Below, in pieces: positions 25,522 through 35,539 of a DNA stretch of 64,000 nucleotides. The DNA comes from Chloroflexota bacterium. GTDB lineage: Bacteria; Chloroflexota; Anaerolineae; Anaerolineales; UBA11579. How positions within the stretch are numbered: position 1 is the first letter of the stretch; each line of letters starts with the position of its first letter. The translations under genes were made by a program, and so were the position numbers. The notes beneath the pieces are model-generated. The model saw only the letters and a program-made list of their open reading frames with translations. It had not been told where the DNA came from and searched no databases. The DNA lies in assembly GCA_019456165.1 (NCBI GenBank), contig VRUJ01000019.1, positions 1-64,000 on the forward strand. Direction: 5' to 3'.

Positions 25522-26655
25522 ATGCGTGTCTTAGTTCTTGGCGGAGCAGGTGCAGTCTGTAACGAGACCACTCGTGATCTGGCTAGAAATAGCGATTTCG
25601 ATGAAATCGTTGTAGCAGACTACAATCTAGATGCCGCTAAAGAGTTAACCGAATCGATTGGAGATCAGCGGTTGAAGCCAATTTTCTTTGATGCTGGAGA
25701 TTACGATTCCATGCTAAAGCTGTTTCCTGGTTTTGACGTGGTTGTCAATGGCCTTCCCTGGAAATATGACATGCCCGTTACCAGAGCATGCGTTGAGGTT
25801 GGCGTAAACGGCCTGGACGTTTCGACCGAGGAAGAGCAATGGGATTTCCACGATACTGCCAAAGAGAAAGATATTATCTTTATTCCCGGCGTCGGTGCGA
25901 CTCCCGGAATCACCAATGTTATGGCCCGGCGTGCCGCAAATCTAATGGACCATGTAGAGGAAGTCCAGATCAATTTCGCAGCCTTCCGCTGCCCAGCTCC
26001 GGCTCCAGGTTTGCTGATCACCTTCTTGTGGGAGTTCCACCCAAATACTGATGAGCGCTTATATTACAAAGACGGCGAGTTCGTTCTGGTAGGTCCTTTT
26101 GAGGGCTTGAAGATGGTGGACTTCCCAGGCCAGATTGGAGAACAAGAGGTCTGCTACATCCCCCACCCTGAAACACGCACGATGCCCAAAAGTCTGGGAG
26201 CAAAGACCGTCTCTGTGCATGGTTGTTTCCCTGCCCACGCTATGAGGCTTGCCAAAGCAATGTTGGAATCCGGTCTTTACAGCGAAGAACCGATCACCAT
26301 AAATGGCAAAGAGACTACAGCATTAGAGATGATGCACGATATTCTGCTGCAACTTCCTGAAACCAAGCAAACTCCGCTCTGGGCATATGGATTGGTTGTC
26401 GAAGTCTTTGGCAAGAAAGACGGCAGCGACGTCAAGGTCAAGTTATGGAACCGCCACCCGCCAATGGAAGAATGGGGAGGCAAATCAGCTTACTATAAAA
26501 ACATTGCAATCCCCTTGAGCATAGGCGCCCAGATGATCGCGCGTGGTGATATTGGTGCTAGAGGCGTCTTGCCCCCAGAAACTGTGATCAACCCCGAAAT
26601 CTTCTTCGCCGAATTGGAGAAGCGGGGTATTACGATTGAACAAGAAATGAGTTAA
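25522..26655 (+). CDS. Saccharopine dehydrogenase-like NAD(P) oxidoreductase
   Basis: 377 aa. It opens with a Rossmann signature (VLVLGGAGAVC, residues 3-13) and continues through NGLPWKYD and GVGATPGITNVMARR, matching the saccharopine dehydrogenase/Lys9 family. Members interconvert saccharopine, lysine and aminoadipate semialdehyde, or act as carboxynorspermidine or opine dehydrogenases. Together with a hydroxylysine-kinase-like fusion it hints at a lysine-derived substrate. The ribosome binding site is GAGGAG. Confidence 0.83.
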   Translation: MRVLVLGGAGAVCNETTRDLARNSDFDEIVVADYNLDAAKELTESIGDQRLKPIFFDAGDYDSMLKLFPGFDVVVNGLPWKYDMPVTRACVEVGVNGLDVSTEEEQWDFHDTAKEKDIIFIPGVGATPGITNVMARRAANLMDHVEEVQINFAAFRCPAPAPGLLITFLWEFHPNTDERLYYKDGEFVLVGPFEGLKMVDFPGQIGEQEVCYIPHPETRTMPKSLGAKTVSVHGCFPAHAMRLAKAMLESGLYSEEPITINGKETTALEMMHDILLQLPETKQTPLWAYGLVVEVFGKKDGSDVKVKLWNRHPPMEEWGGKSAYYKNIAIPLSIGAQMIARGDIGARGVLPPETVINPEIFFAELEKRGITIEQEMS

Positions 26656-26745
26656 ACCAAAAACCCAGCGCCAGAATGAGAAAGGTATGCATTCCCGATC
26701 CCATATCCTACCAATATCGGAATAATTAATATCCTGGAGATATCT

Positions 26746-28098
26746 ATGATTACTAAAGAAAATACGATGACAGCCGAAGAGATTGTGCAGTCAAGCAAGA
26801 AATACACTTTCTTTTCTTGGGCAGTACAGTCTGAAGTCAACCCAATTCCCATTGACCGGGCAGAAGGCGTTTACTTTTGGGATGCAGATGGCAAGCGCTA
26901 TATTGATTTTTCATCCCAGTTGATGAACTTGAATATCGGACACCAGCACCCCAAAGTAATCGAAGCAATCAAAGAACAAGCCGATAAATTGTGTTTTGCC
27001 CATCCAGGTACAGCAACCGAACCGCGTGGACGCCTGGGGGAAAGCCTAGCTGAGATAACACCAGGGAATCTGAATAAAACCTTCTTTTGTTTAGGAGGCG
27101 CGGAAGCAAATGAGAATGCGATCAAGATGGCCCGGATGTATACTGGCCGGCACAAAATCCTGGCTCAATATATTTCTTATCATGGTGCGACGCATGGTGC
27201 AATAGCATTAACCGGCGACAGCCGTCGTTGGGCAGTTGAACCCACTATGCCTGGAGTAGTGCATACGCTCAACCCGTATTGTTATCGCTGCCCCTTTGGT
27301 TGGACGCGGGATACTTGCCATCGAGAGTGCATTGACCATATCGAGGAAGTGATCCAGTACGAAGGCCCAGAGGAAATAGCCGCGATCTTTCTTGAAGGTG
27401 TTGTCGGCTCTAATGGGATTATTGTGCCGCCCGACGACTACTGGCCGCGTATGCGAGAGATCTGTGATAAATACGGGATTTTGTTGATCTCAGATGAGGT
27501 CATGAGCGGATTTGGGAGGACTGGGAAGTGGTTCGCCGTTGATAATTGGAACGTCGTCCCTGATATCATTACTATGGCCAAGGGAGTCACAGCAGGCTAT
27601 GTCCCATTGGGAGCAGTCGTTGTATCAGATGAAATCGCCCAACATTTCGAGGACAATAAGTTGTCGTGTGGGTTAACCTACAGCGGCCACCCTCTCTCAT
27701 GTGCTACCGGAGTAGCTACAATTGAAGTGTATAAACAGGATGGATTAATCGATAATGCGGCTGAAGTGGGGGAACATTTAGGGCAGCGTCTTGAGGAGCT
27801 AAAATCAAAACATAATTCTGTTGGTGCTGTGCGTTATATCGGATTATTCTCGGTAATTGAAGTCGTAAAAGATAAAATGACAAAAACTCCGATGGCCACG
27901 CGAAATGCAAAGGGCGCTGAACTGGCTACAATGAATGAAGTGGGAAAGTACCTCCGTGAGAATGGGTTGTTTACGTTCATTAAAGCGAACATGATATTTA
28001 TCGTACCCCCCCTCAGCATCACAAAATCACAAATTGATGAAGGATTGGAGATAATTGACCAGGCCTTGGACATTACAGACGCTGTTGCCAAGGCTTGA
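26746..28098 (+). CDS. Class III aminotransferase (taurine/omega-amino acid type)
   Basis: 450 aa. PLP features: GGAEANENA (117-125), SDEVMSGFGR (249-258) and Schiff-base lysine K279 (TMAKGVTAGY). A cysteine-rich loop, C179, C182, C191 and C195 (CYRCPFGWTRDTCHREC), is typical of this omega-aminotransferase group. The opening with PIPIDRAEGVYFWDADG resembles taurine:pyruvate aminotransferases. It would convert a terminal amine to an aldehyde, fitting the semialdehyde dehydrogenase-like gene that follows 56 bases on. Confidence 0.86.
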   Translation: MITKENTMTAEEIVQSSKKYTFFSWAVQSEVNPIPIDRAEGVYFWDADGKRYIDFSSQLMNLNIGHQHPKVIEAIKEQADKLCFAHPGTATEPRGRLGESLAEITPGNLNKTFFCLGGAEANENAIKMARMYTGRHKILAQYISYHGATHGAIALTGDSRRWAVEPTMPGVVHTLNPYCYRCPFGWTRDTCHRECIDHIEEVIQYEGPEEIAAIFLEGVVGSNGIIVPPDDYWPRMREICDKYGILLISDEVMSGFGRTGKWFAVDNWNVVPDIITMAKGVTAGYVPLGAVVVSDEIAQHFEDNKLSCGLTYSGHPLSCATGVATIEVYKQDGLIDNAAEVGEHLGQRLEELKSKHNSVGAVRYIGLFSVIEVVKDKMTKTPMATRNAKGAELATMNEVGKYLRENGLFTFIKANMIFIVPPLSITKSQIDEGLEIIDQALDITDAVAKA

Positions 28099-28154
28099 AT
28101 TGGTGAGTGAATTAAATTATGGTAATATCTTTTATTACAAAAAAGGAGTAAATT

Positions 28155-29675
28155 ATGAGTGAACCAAAGAACTTGGGGTATTTTATTAATGGTAAATTTG
28201 AGCAATCCACGACTGAGAAGTATTATGACATCACGGACCCGAACACGGGTAAAGTTATTGCCAAGGCCCCAAACTGCACGGAAGAAGAAGTTAATCTCGC
28301 TGTAGGAGCTGCCCAAAAGGCATTTCCTGCCTGGAGAGATACGCCTGTCATGGAGCGGGTTCAGGTGCTGTTCAGATATAAAAAGATCCTGGAAGATAAT
28401 TTGGATGCGCTGACCATGTCCGTGGCCCGCGAAAATGGTAAAGTCTGGGAGGAATCTAAAGGTGATGTGCTAAAAGCTATAGAAGTTGTTGAGCTTGCAT
28501 GCGGTTCACCATCTTTGATGATGGGGGGAGCCCTCATGGATACATCTAGGAACTACGACACGGTGATGTACCGCGAATCCTTGGGGGTTTTCGTAGGGCT
28601 GGTTCCATGGAATTTCCCCGCCATGATCCCCTTTGGTTGGATGGTCCCACTCTGCATCGCGATGGGTAATACTATGGTTTTGAAAGCCTCCAGCACCACA
28701 CCAATGACCGCAATGGCGATGGTCGAGCTACTTTACGAAGCAGGATTGCCTGAAGGCGTAGTGAATGTGATGACTTGCAGCCGGCATGAGGCGGAGCTTT
28801 TCCTCAGCCACCCTGACGTAAAGGGAATAACCTTTGTCGGTTCAACCTCAGTTGGTAAGCATATTTATTCTACAGCGGCAGCGAACGGGAAGAGAGTGCA
28901 GGCTTTATGTGAAGCCAAGAACCACGCCCTGGTGCTTGAAGATGCCCCTATACAAAGGACAGCAGCAGGGATCGTGAACGCAACCTACGGATGCGCTGGC
29001 GAAAGATGTATGGCGCTTCCCGCCATTGTCGTGCAGGAATCAATCGCTGACGAGCTGGTAGCTGCCATCAAACGCATGGCTGACAAAAGAGTTATGGGAC
29101 CCTCGTATGATCCGGAGACTGAACTTGGGCCGCTAGTTTCTGCCGGGCATAAAAAGTTTGTTACAGATTGGATCGAAAAAGGGATCGAAGAGGGCGCTGA
29201 TCTGGTCCTCGATGGCAGGAACGCGAGTGTCGAGGGATATGAAAATGGTAATTGGATTGGACCTACGATTTTCGACAACGTAACCCCAGAAATGTCTGTT
29301 GGCGATGAAGAAATTTTCGGACCGGTCACCACCATAAAACGCGTTAAAGATTTCGAAGAGGGCATCCAGGTAATGAACGCGAACCAGTTTGCGAATGGGT
29401 CTGCGATCTATACTCAAAACGGGTATTTCAGTCGCGAATTTGCCAAAAGGACCCACGCGGGCATGGTAGGAATAAACGTAGGTATTCCCGTCCCTGTGGG
29501 AATGTTTCCCTTCGCAGGTCACAAGAACTCATTCTTTGGAGACCTCCACGTGTTGGGTAAAGATGGAATCCGGTTTTACACGGAAGCAAAGTGCATTACC
29601 ACCCACTGGTTTGACGAAGAAGAGATGAAGCAGGATAAGGTTGACACCTGGGACGGTACAATCGGAAAGATTTAA
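28155..29675 (+). CDS. mmsA: Methylmalonate-semialdehyde dehydrogenase-like (CoA-acylating)
   Basis: 506 aa. The nucleophile is C285 (GCAGERCMALPA). The segment LCEAKNH (251-257) replaces the usual ELGGK, so the general-base Glu is absent, as in MmsA, where CoA thiolysis releases an acyl-CoA. The end (FAGHKNSFFGDLHVLGKDG) is also the MmsA signature. It turns a semialdehyde such as methylmalonate or malonate semialdehyde into propionyl- or acetyl-CoA. Its partner is probably the aminotransferase directly upstream. Confidence 0.88.
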   Translation: MSEPKNLGYFINGKFEQSTTEKYYDITDPNTGKVIAKAPNCTEEEVNLAVGAAQKAFPAWRDTPVMERVQVLFRYKKILEDNLDALTMSVARENGKVWEESKGDVLKAIEVVELACGSPSLMMGGALMDTSRNYDTVMYRESLGVFVGLVPWNFPAMIPFGWMVPLCIAMGNTMVLKASSTTPMTAMAMVELLYEAGLPEGVVNVMTCSRHEAELFLSHPDVKGITFVGSTSVGKHIYSTAAANGKRVQALCEAKNHALVLEDAPIQRTAAGIVNATYGCAGERCMALPAIVVQESIADELVAAIKRMADKRVMGPSYDPETELGPLVSAGHKKFVTDWIEKGIEEGADLVLDGRNASVEGYENGNWIGPTIFDNVTPEMSVGDEEIFGPVTTIKRVKDFEEGIQVMNANQFANGSAIYTQNGYFSREFAKRTHAGMVGINVGIPVPVGMFPFAGHKNSFFGDLHVLGKDGIRFYTEAKCITTHWFDEEEMKQDKVDTWDGTIGKI

Positions 29676-29686
29676 TAAATCCGGAA

Positions 29687-29757
29687 CAATCCAACGACCA
29701 CGCCGTAGCGTTCTACACCCAGACAAAAGTGGTTGTAGGACGCCGACTAAAGGATTG
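29687..29757 (+). repeat. Structured spacer element
   Basis: CAATCC (29687-29692) pairs with GGATTG (29752-29757). Inside, GCGTTCTACA (29708-29717) pairs with TGTAGGACGC (29734-29743), ten pairs including one G-U. The inner arm contains, in inverted form, TAGTCGGCGTC, also seen at 16513-16523. It could be a dispersed repeat or a 3' RNA structure of mmsA. I do not see a known riboswitch core. Confidence 0.4.
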
Positions 29758-29822
29758 GTCACGGAAATTTTGAGATCTGATACCAAAATATTTTTCTACT
29801 TTACCCGAACGAATATTTGACT

Positions 29823-29844
29823 TAAAGGAGCAAACACTCCTTTA
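29823..29844 (+). terminator. Hairpin upstream of the first MttB gene
   Basis: TAAAGGAG (29823-29830) and CTCCTTTA (29837-29844) form a perfect 8-bp stem with a 6-base loop, 67 bases before the MttB start. TCTTTA follows instead of a U run. It may terminate the mmsA transcript or hide an AGGAG sequence in a leader. Confidence 0.4.
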
Positions 29845-29910
29845 TCTTTACGCCTTTGCTATTAGATAACTAGAGAAGATTATTGCACAGGCAGATAAGG
29901 AATTTTAGGT

Positions 29911-31383
29911 ATGGATAAGTATTCGGAAACCCCAGATATTATTTCTATTTCCTCACATCATAAAGCAGACGTGCTAAGCTCCTCTGAATTAGAGACGCTA
30001 AAGAATGGGACGTTGCAGCTTTTGTTAGAGGTGGGTGTGCATTTCCCCAGCCAAAAAGCGCTGAAAATATTTGACGACCATGGCGCCAATGTGGATTGGG
30101 ACAGCGAAATAGTCCGCATCCCCCCTGCTTTGGTGAAAAAGGCCATGTCAACAGCCCCGCGTAGTTTTGTATTGGGCGGGCGGGAAGAGCGCTTTGATCT
30201 AACCCTTGATGGTAGAAATTCATATCTCGCGACAGACGGGTGTGGGGTACATGTAATTGATCTGGAGACTCGAAAAAAACGGCCTTCTCGGAAAAAAGAT
30301 ATCGCCATGATGGCCAGGGTGAGTGATGCCTTACCCACGGTCAGTTTCTTTTGGCCTCTGGTCAGCGCGCAAGATCATGGAAAATGCGCTCCGCTGCATG
30401 AATGCCATGCGGGTTTGACAAACACCTTGAAGCATGTGCGCGGCGGCACAACCGTTCACCCTCGGCTGGCTCCATATATCGTTGAGATGGCTACAGTGGT
30501 TGCAGGAAGCGACAAGGCTCGGCGCGAGAGAGCGCCAATTAATGCCAATATCTGTACTATCGCTCCACTGGCTCAGGATGCGGACGGAATCGAATCGGCT
30601 TTGGCTTATGCAGAAGCGGGGATTCCTACGAGTTTTATGGCCATGCCCACTATGGGATCCACAGCTCCATCTTCAGCCCTCGGCGCAATTGTAGAAGGTG
30701 ATGCCGAGGTTGTTAGCGCTATGGTTTTGCTGCAATTGGCGTACCCTAGTGCGCCCGTGTACCATTCAATTATCACTTCCCTCATGGAACCGCGAACTGG
30801 GGGGTATATAGGTGAAGTGCCCCTCCCGGTATCGAAGATAGCGGTCCAGCTTGCCCACGCCTGGAATGTTCCCAGCTTGGGCGGAGGTTCTGTAAGCAGT
30901 GATGCACCGGATATCGGTTGGCAGTCTGGCATGGAAGCTGGATTTGGCGCTTCATTAGTGCCGTTTTCAGGTGGCGAGGTTTGTGGCTACATGGGAATGC
31001 TGGGGTCTTCCATGATCCTTTATCCAGAGCAGATCATTTTGGATCATGAAGTATGCATGGGAGTTTATGATTATTTCAAAGAGTTTGAGTTTAATGAAGT
31101 GGATATGGCGCTAGATGTGATCAAAGATGTTGGGCCGCGGGGTCATTTTCTGCGCCATAAACATACTCGCGAGCACGTGCGAGACTTTCGGTACTCATCA
31201 ATCTTACGAGAACAAGATGCTCAGGGAAATTTACGCCCACCCCGTGAAGTGGCTTTAGAGGAATTCAAGCAGATATATGACAGCCACCAACCTCAGCCTT
31301 TGCCTGAAACAATTCTAAAAGAAATGGATATAATCTTAGCCGCCGCTGACAAAGAAGCTGAGCAAATTAATAGTTCTGGGTGA
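29911..31383 (+). CDS. MttB-family methyltransferase, non-pyrrolysine (paralogue 1)
   Basis: 490 aa, the full family length (about 480-500), read without any internal TAG. TDGCG (108-112) with the following VIDLET, the ICTIAPLAQ segment and GSTAPS are family marks shared with the other four copies. Pyrrolysine-free members include glycine betaine, carnitine and proline betaine:corrinoid methyltransferases. This copy is most similar to the one at 36265-37728 (shared STAPRSF, LGGREERFDL and AHAWNVP stretches). It starts the plus-strand arm. Substrate unknown; a betaine is the best guess. Confidence 0.87.
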   Translation: MDKYSETPDIISISSHHKADVLSSSELETLKNGTLQLLLEVGVHFPSQKALKIFDDHGANVDWDSEIVRIPPALVKKAMSTAPRSFVLGGREERFDLTLDGRNSYLATDGCGVHVIDLETRKKRPSRKKDIAMMARVSDALPTVSFFWPLVSAQDHGKCAPLHECHAGLTNTLKHVRGGTTVHPRLAPYIVEMATVVAGSDKARRERAPINANICTIAPLAQDADGIESALAYAEAGIPTSFMAMPTMGSTAPSSALGAIVEGDAEVVSAMVLLQLAYPSAPVYHSIITSLMEPRTGGYIGEVPLPVSKIAVQLAHAWNVPSLGGGSVSSDAPDIGWQSGMEAGFGASLVPFSGGEVCGYMGMLGSSMILYPEQIILDHEVCMGVYDYFKEFEFNEVDMALDVIKDVGPRGHFLRHKHTREHVRDFRYSSILREQDAQGNLRPPREVALEEFKQIYDSHQPQPLPETILKEMDIILAAADKEAEQINSSG

Positions 31384-31459
31384 GTCCATTCATTCTAATT
31401 CCTGAAATCTGAGTAATTTTGAGAGACTAATCTCTAAAACTCAGCTAAAGTAGTTTGCC

Positions 31460-33922
31460 ATGAAAGACATTCAACAAGACAAGATGCCAACTCATGCGCA
31501 AGTTGTGATCATAGGGGGTGGTGTGATGGGTTGCAGCATCGCTTATCACCTCACCAAACTTGGTTGGAAAGATGTCCTCCTTTTAGAGCGAAAACAACTC
31601 ACCGCAGGTACTACGTGGCATGCCGCGGGTTTGGTTGAGGCAGGGGGATTTTTTGACGAAACAATGCTTTTAATGGCAAAATACACCCGTGAACTATACC
31701 AGCGCCTGGAGGCAGAAACCGGCCAATCTACAGGCTACAAGTCTGTCGGCTACCTTGAATTTGCCAACTCCCCCTCCCGGTTACATGAACTCCGCCGAGT
31801 GGCGGCTTTCGATCGTATCTTTGACGTTCCTGTAGAAGAGATCTCCCCAACAGAAGTCAAAAAGTTTTGGCCCTTAGCCGAGACTGAAGACATACTTGCC
31901 GGTTTCATCACTCCTGAAGATGGGCGCTGCAATCCTGTAGACACCACAATGGCTCTGGCGAAAGGCGCTCGCATGGGTGGCGCACTGCTCTACGAGGAAA
32001 CCAAAGTCACTGGGATCAAGAAGGAAAATGGCCGCGTGACTGGGGTTGTCACTGATAAGGGAGAAATTGAAGCGGAATACGTGGTCAACTGCGCTGGGAT
32101 TTGGGCACGCGAACTGGGGAAGATGGCGGGAGTTAATGTCCCACTGCAAGCCGCGGAGCATTACTACTTGATCACAGAACCGATCGATGGAATCAATCCT
32201 GATCTTCCTGTTTTGGTGGATCTCGACAGATTTGCCTATTACCGTGAAGAGACTGGTGGACTGCTGCTGGGTTTGTTTGAACCCACCGCGGCCCCCTGGG
32301 GGATAGACGGCATCCCAAAAGATTTTAGCTTTGGTGAGATAAACCCTGATTGGGACAGGATGATGCCGTATATTGAAGAAGCTATGAAACGAATACCAAT
32401 TATGCAAGATGCTGGCGTGCATAAGTTATTTTGCGGCCCTGAAAGCTTTACCCCCGATTTAGGCCCAATGATGGGTGAAGCGCCTGAGTTAAAAAACTTT
32501 TTCGTTGCGGCAGGATTTAACTCACTTGGCATTCTCTTGGGCGGGGGCGTGGGTCGAGTAATGGCACAATGGATCGTCGATTCCTTGCCAGATGTCGACG
32601 TGACTGAGATAGACATTGCACGTATGCAGCCGTTTCAAAACAATCCGGTGTATCTACGTAATAGAACCGCAGAAGTTCTCGGTTACATGTTCACTCCTGG
32701 ATATTTCAACAAACAGTACGAGTCTGCTCGCGAAGTTAAAAGATCAGCTTTCCATGATAGATTGGCCGAAGCTGGGGCTTATTTTGCCAGCTACGCTGGG
32801 TGGGAATATCCAGACTGGTTCGCACCAGAGGGGGTTGAACCTAAAGTGGAATACAGCTGGGGGCGGCAGAATTGGTTTGAGTACAGCGCGGCAGAACACA
32901 AGGCAACTCGTGAAGGCGTGACGATCATGGATTACTCCGTGATGGCTAAAATCTTGGTGCAAGGGCGGGATGCAGAAAAAATCCTTAACCGCATTTGCGC
33001 CAATAACGTGGCTGTGCCGATTGGTAAAATTGTCTATACTCAATGGTTGAACGAACGCGGCACGATTGAGGCTGATTTAACCGTCACACGTTTAGCAGAA
33101 GATCAATATCTTATTCTCACGGGGGATGGGACGACCATGCAGGTTGGCGCGTGGCTGAGGAGACACATTCCGCCCAATGCACACGTCTTCGTAACCAATA
33201 TAACCTCTGCCTACAGCGTGTTGAACATCCAGGGACCAAAATCGCGTGACTTGTTTAGCCGCGTGACGAATGCCGATATGTCGCATGAAGCTTTTCCCTA
33301 CCTTAGCATGAAGGAAATAGAGCTTGGATATGCCCTGGTCAAGGCTTTTCGTGTGACCTATGTGGGCGAATTGGGTTGGGAGCTTTATATCCCCACCGAG
33401 TTTTCCCTGCATGTCTTTGATACTATTGTGGAGACGGGAACAGAAGTCGGGTTAGTGCATATGGGATTGCAGGCTCTGGAATCGCTGCGGCTGGAAAAGG
33501 CCTATCGTGACTACGGTGGAGATATCGATAATCTTGATTCTCCCCTGGAGGCAGGTTTGAGTTACTTTGTAGATTTCGATAAACCCGCTGGGTTCATCGG
33601 CAAAGAAGCGCTTTTGCAGCGTAAAGAGGCGGGGCTTAAATATCGCATGGTGCAGTTCCTGTTGGAAGATCCTGAGCCTTTGTTGCATTATGGTGAACCA
33701 ATCTATCGGAACGGAGAACCTGTAGGTTACATAATGTCGGGCGGCTACGGCCACACATTAGGGGGAGCGGTAGGCGTAGGACCGGTAGAGAATGAGGAGG
33801 GGGTTAGCGCCGATTATATAAAGAGCGGCGCTTATGAGATTGATGTGGCTGGTGTGCGCTATCCTGCGAAAGCTGCGTTACGACCTATGTATGATCCCAA
33901 GCTAAAGAAAGTGCGCTGTTAG
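31460..33922 (+). CDS. Dimethylglycine/sarcosine dehydrogenase-type flavoprotein with GcvT domain (A)
   Basis: 820 aa. A DAO-type FAD domain opens with GGGVMG (19-24). TTWHAAG puts H54 at the position of covalent FAD attachment in dimethylglycine dehydrogenase. Then follow the FAO_M linker domain, a GcvT folate-binding domain (about 430-720) and a GCV_T C-terminal barrel. D539 (IEADLTV) matches the catalytic Asp of GcvT, so the enzyme should oxidatively remove an N-methyl group and pass it to tetrahydrofolate as methylene-THF. It lies between two MttB genes, spaced 76 and 47 bases, as one operon. The exact N-methyl substrate is not decided by sequence. Confidence 0.88.
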   Translation: MKDIQQDKMPTHAQVVIIGGGVMGCSIAYHLTKLGWKDVLLLERKQLTAGTTWHAAGLVEAGGFFDETMLLMAKYTRELYQRLEAETGQSTGYKSVGYLEFANSPSRLHELRRVAAFDRIFDVPVEEISPTEVKKFWPLAETEDILAGFITPEDGRCNPVDTTMALAKGARMGGALLYEETKVTGIKKENGRVTGVVTDKGEIEAEYVVNCAGIWARELGKMAGVNVPLQAAEHYYLITEPIDGINPDLPVLVDLDRFAYYREETGGLLLGLFEPTAAPWGIDGIPKDFSFGEINPDWDRMMPYIEEAMKRIPIMQDAGVHKLFCGPESFTPDLGPMMGEAPELKNFFVAAGFNSLGILLGGGVGRVMAQWIVDSLPDVDVTEIDIARMQPFQNNPVYLRNRTAEVLGYMFTPGYFNKQYESAREVKRSAFHDRLAEAGAYFASYAGWEYPDWFAPEGVEPKVEYSWGRQNWFEYSAAEHKATREGVTIMDYSVMAKILVQGRDAEKILNRICANNVAVPIGKIVYTQWLNERGTIEADLTVTRLAEDQYLILTGDGTTMQVGAWLRRHIPPNAHVFVTNITSAYSVLNIQGPKSRDLFSRVTNADMSHEAFPYLSMKEIELGYALVKAFRVTYVGELGWELYIPTEFSLHVFDTIVETGTEVGLVHMGLQALESLRLEKAYRDYGGDIDNLDSPLEAGLSYFVDFDKPAGFIGKEALLQRKEAGLKYRMVQFLLEDPEPLLHYGEPIYRNGEPVGYIMSGGYGHTLGGAVGVGPVENEEGVSADYIKSGAYEIDVAGVRYPAKAALRPMYDPKLKKVRC

Positions 33923-33969
33923 ACAGATTTGGAAATGAGGATAACAGTTTTCCAAACAAGGATAAGAAA

Positions 33970-35418
33970 ATGTACAGTGAAACTCTCCCAATCCAACCAA
34001 TCAAACCGACCTTCAAGACGCGGATATTGGATGACGGCCAACTGAATGATCTAAAATCAGCAACTTTGGAGATTTTAGAAGAAGTTGGAATTCATTGCCC
34101 TTCCCAGAAAGCCCTTGAAATATATGCTGCAAACGGAGGCCTCGTTGATTTTGAGAGCCAGATAGTTAAATTACCTCCAGAAGTAGTGTTGGATGCCGTG
34201 TCATATGCGCCGCGCTACTACACACTGGGGGCGCGTGACAGCTCCTTCGATCTGGTGCTTGATGGGACAGCAACCTACTGTGCTACAGATGGTTGTGGTT
34301 TCGAAACCATCGATTTCAGGACTGGTCAACGACGGGGCTCAAAAAAACACGATGTCGCACGCATGGCGCGGGTTGCAGACTACTTGCCCTCAATAGGGTT
34401 TTACTGGCCGATGGTCAGCGCGCAAGACCATAATATGACTGCTACATTACACGAATTAGACGCATCATTTAACAACACAGTTAAACACGTCCAGTCCCCG
34501 ACAATCATCAGTGAACAAGATGCGCGAAACGCAGTCGAAATGGCTATGGTCGTGGCTGGGGATGAAGACACAATGCGGAAACGTCCTCCAGTATCATCCC
34601 TTATTTGTACTATTGCCCCACTGGCACAGGATAAAGAAAGTATGGAATCGGCGCTTGTATTTGCCGAAGCAGGATTACCGGTAGGGTTTATGTCTATGGC
34701 ATTAGCCGGATCAACCTCTCCTGCAACCCTTGCGGGGACAATTGCTGTCGGTGATGCTGAGATTGTTTCAGCAATGGTGTTGATTCAGATGGCACATCCA
34801 GGTGCTCCGACCTACTATTCGCTTATGCCGGGAATCATGCATCCGCGGACTGGGGCCTTCTTGGGGTCAGCAAGGGAGGCGGATATATTCTATTCAGCAG
34901 GAGTAGAACTGGCTCATATGTGGGGTGTGCCTACACTGGCGGGGGTGGGTACGGAGGCTGCTACTTCTGGTTGGGAATCTGCGATGGGGATAGCTGCAAA
35001 TATGCTTCTATGTGTTATGTGCGGAGCAGATACAGTAAGTGGACTTGGGTTAAGGGAGACCTGTACATTACTCACACCTGAAGCGCTGCTCCTTGACGTT
35101 GAGATTTATCAGCAGGTTCGCTCAGAGGTGGCCGGATTGGATACCAGCCCTGAAGCGTTAGCCCTTGATTTGGTAAAAACAGTGGGACCAAAAGGACATT
35201 ATCTAAACCAACCACATACTCGCGAGCACATGCACAAGCTCGATTTTGGTGAAATGATCTTGGAACATAAACCAGGTGGGGGCGAATGGGATGCGATCGA
35301 ATATGCTCAAGAAAAGACCACCTGGATTTTAGAAAACCATAACCCAAAGCCGCTCTCTGAAGCCCAGCAAGCTGAATTCAAACGTATCATCCAGGCAGCT
35401 GAGAACGAATTGGGATAA
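33970..35418 (+). CDS. MttB-family methyltransferase, non-pyrrolysine (paralogue 2)
   Basis: 482 aa, no internal amber codon. TDGCG is at 106-110. APRYYTLG, SFNNTVKHVQ, GVELAHMWGVPTLA and HPRTGA are shared almost word for word with the copy at 39864-41315, so these two form one subgroup distinct from paralogues 1 and 3. It is the last gene of the plus-strand arm and has an AGGAT ribosome binding site. It should transfer a methyl group from a quaternary or tertiary amine to a corrinoid protein, if it follows known relatives. Confidence 0.86.
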   Translation: MYSETLPIQPIKPTFKTRILDDGQLNDLKSATLEILEEVGIHCPSQKALEIYAANGGLVDFESQIVKLPPEVVLDAVSYAPRYYTLGARDSSFDLVLDGTATYCATDGCGFETIDFRTGQRRGSKKHDVARMARVADYLPSIGFYWPMVSAQDHNMTATLHELDASFNNTVKHVQSPTIISEQDARNAVEMAMVVAGDEDTMRKRPPVSSLICTIAPLAQDKESMESALVFAEAGLPVGFMSMALAGSTSPATLAGTIAVGDAEIVSAMVLIQMAHPGAPTYYSLMPGIMHPRTGAFLGSAREADIFYSAGVELAHMWGVPTLAGVGTEAATSGWESAMGIAANMLLCVMCGADTVSGLGLRETCTLLTPEALLLDVEIYQQVRSEVAGLDTSPEALALDLVKTVGPKGHYLNQPHTREHMHKLDFGEMILEHKPGGGEWDAIEYAQEKTTWILENHNPKPLSEAQQAEFKRIIQAAENELG

Positions 35419-35539
35419 AAGGCAGCAGTAATTAGACGAATTCAAGAGCTACCGCAAGCTCATTATCCTATTGCTCAGGCTATATATTTCTCCCCCCCAA
35501 TAATATAGTATCTAGGCGTCAAAGCGCACTGCCAGCATG

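Noticed and set aside
29676-29910. Cobalamin or glycine riboswitch before the MttB gene
   Set aside because: I looked for the conserved B12-box and glycine-aptamer cores and saw neither; only generic hairpins are present.
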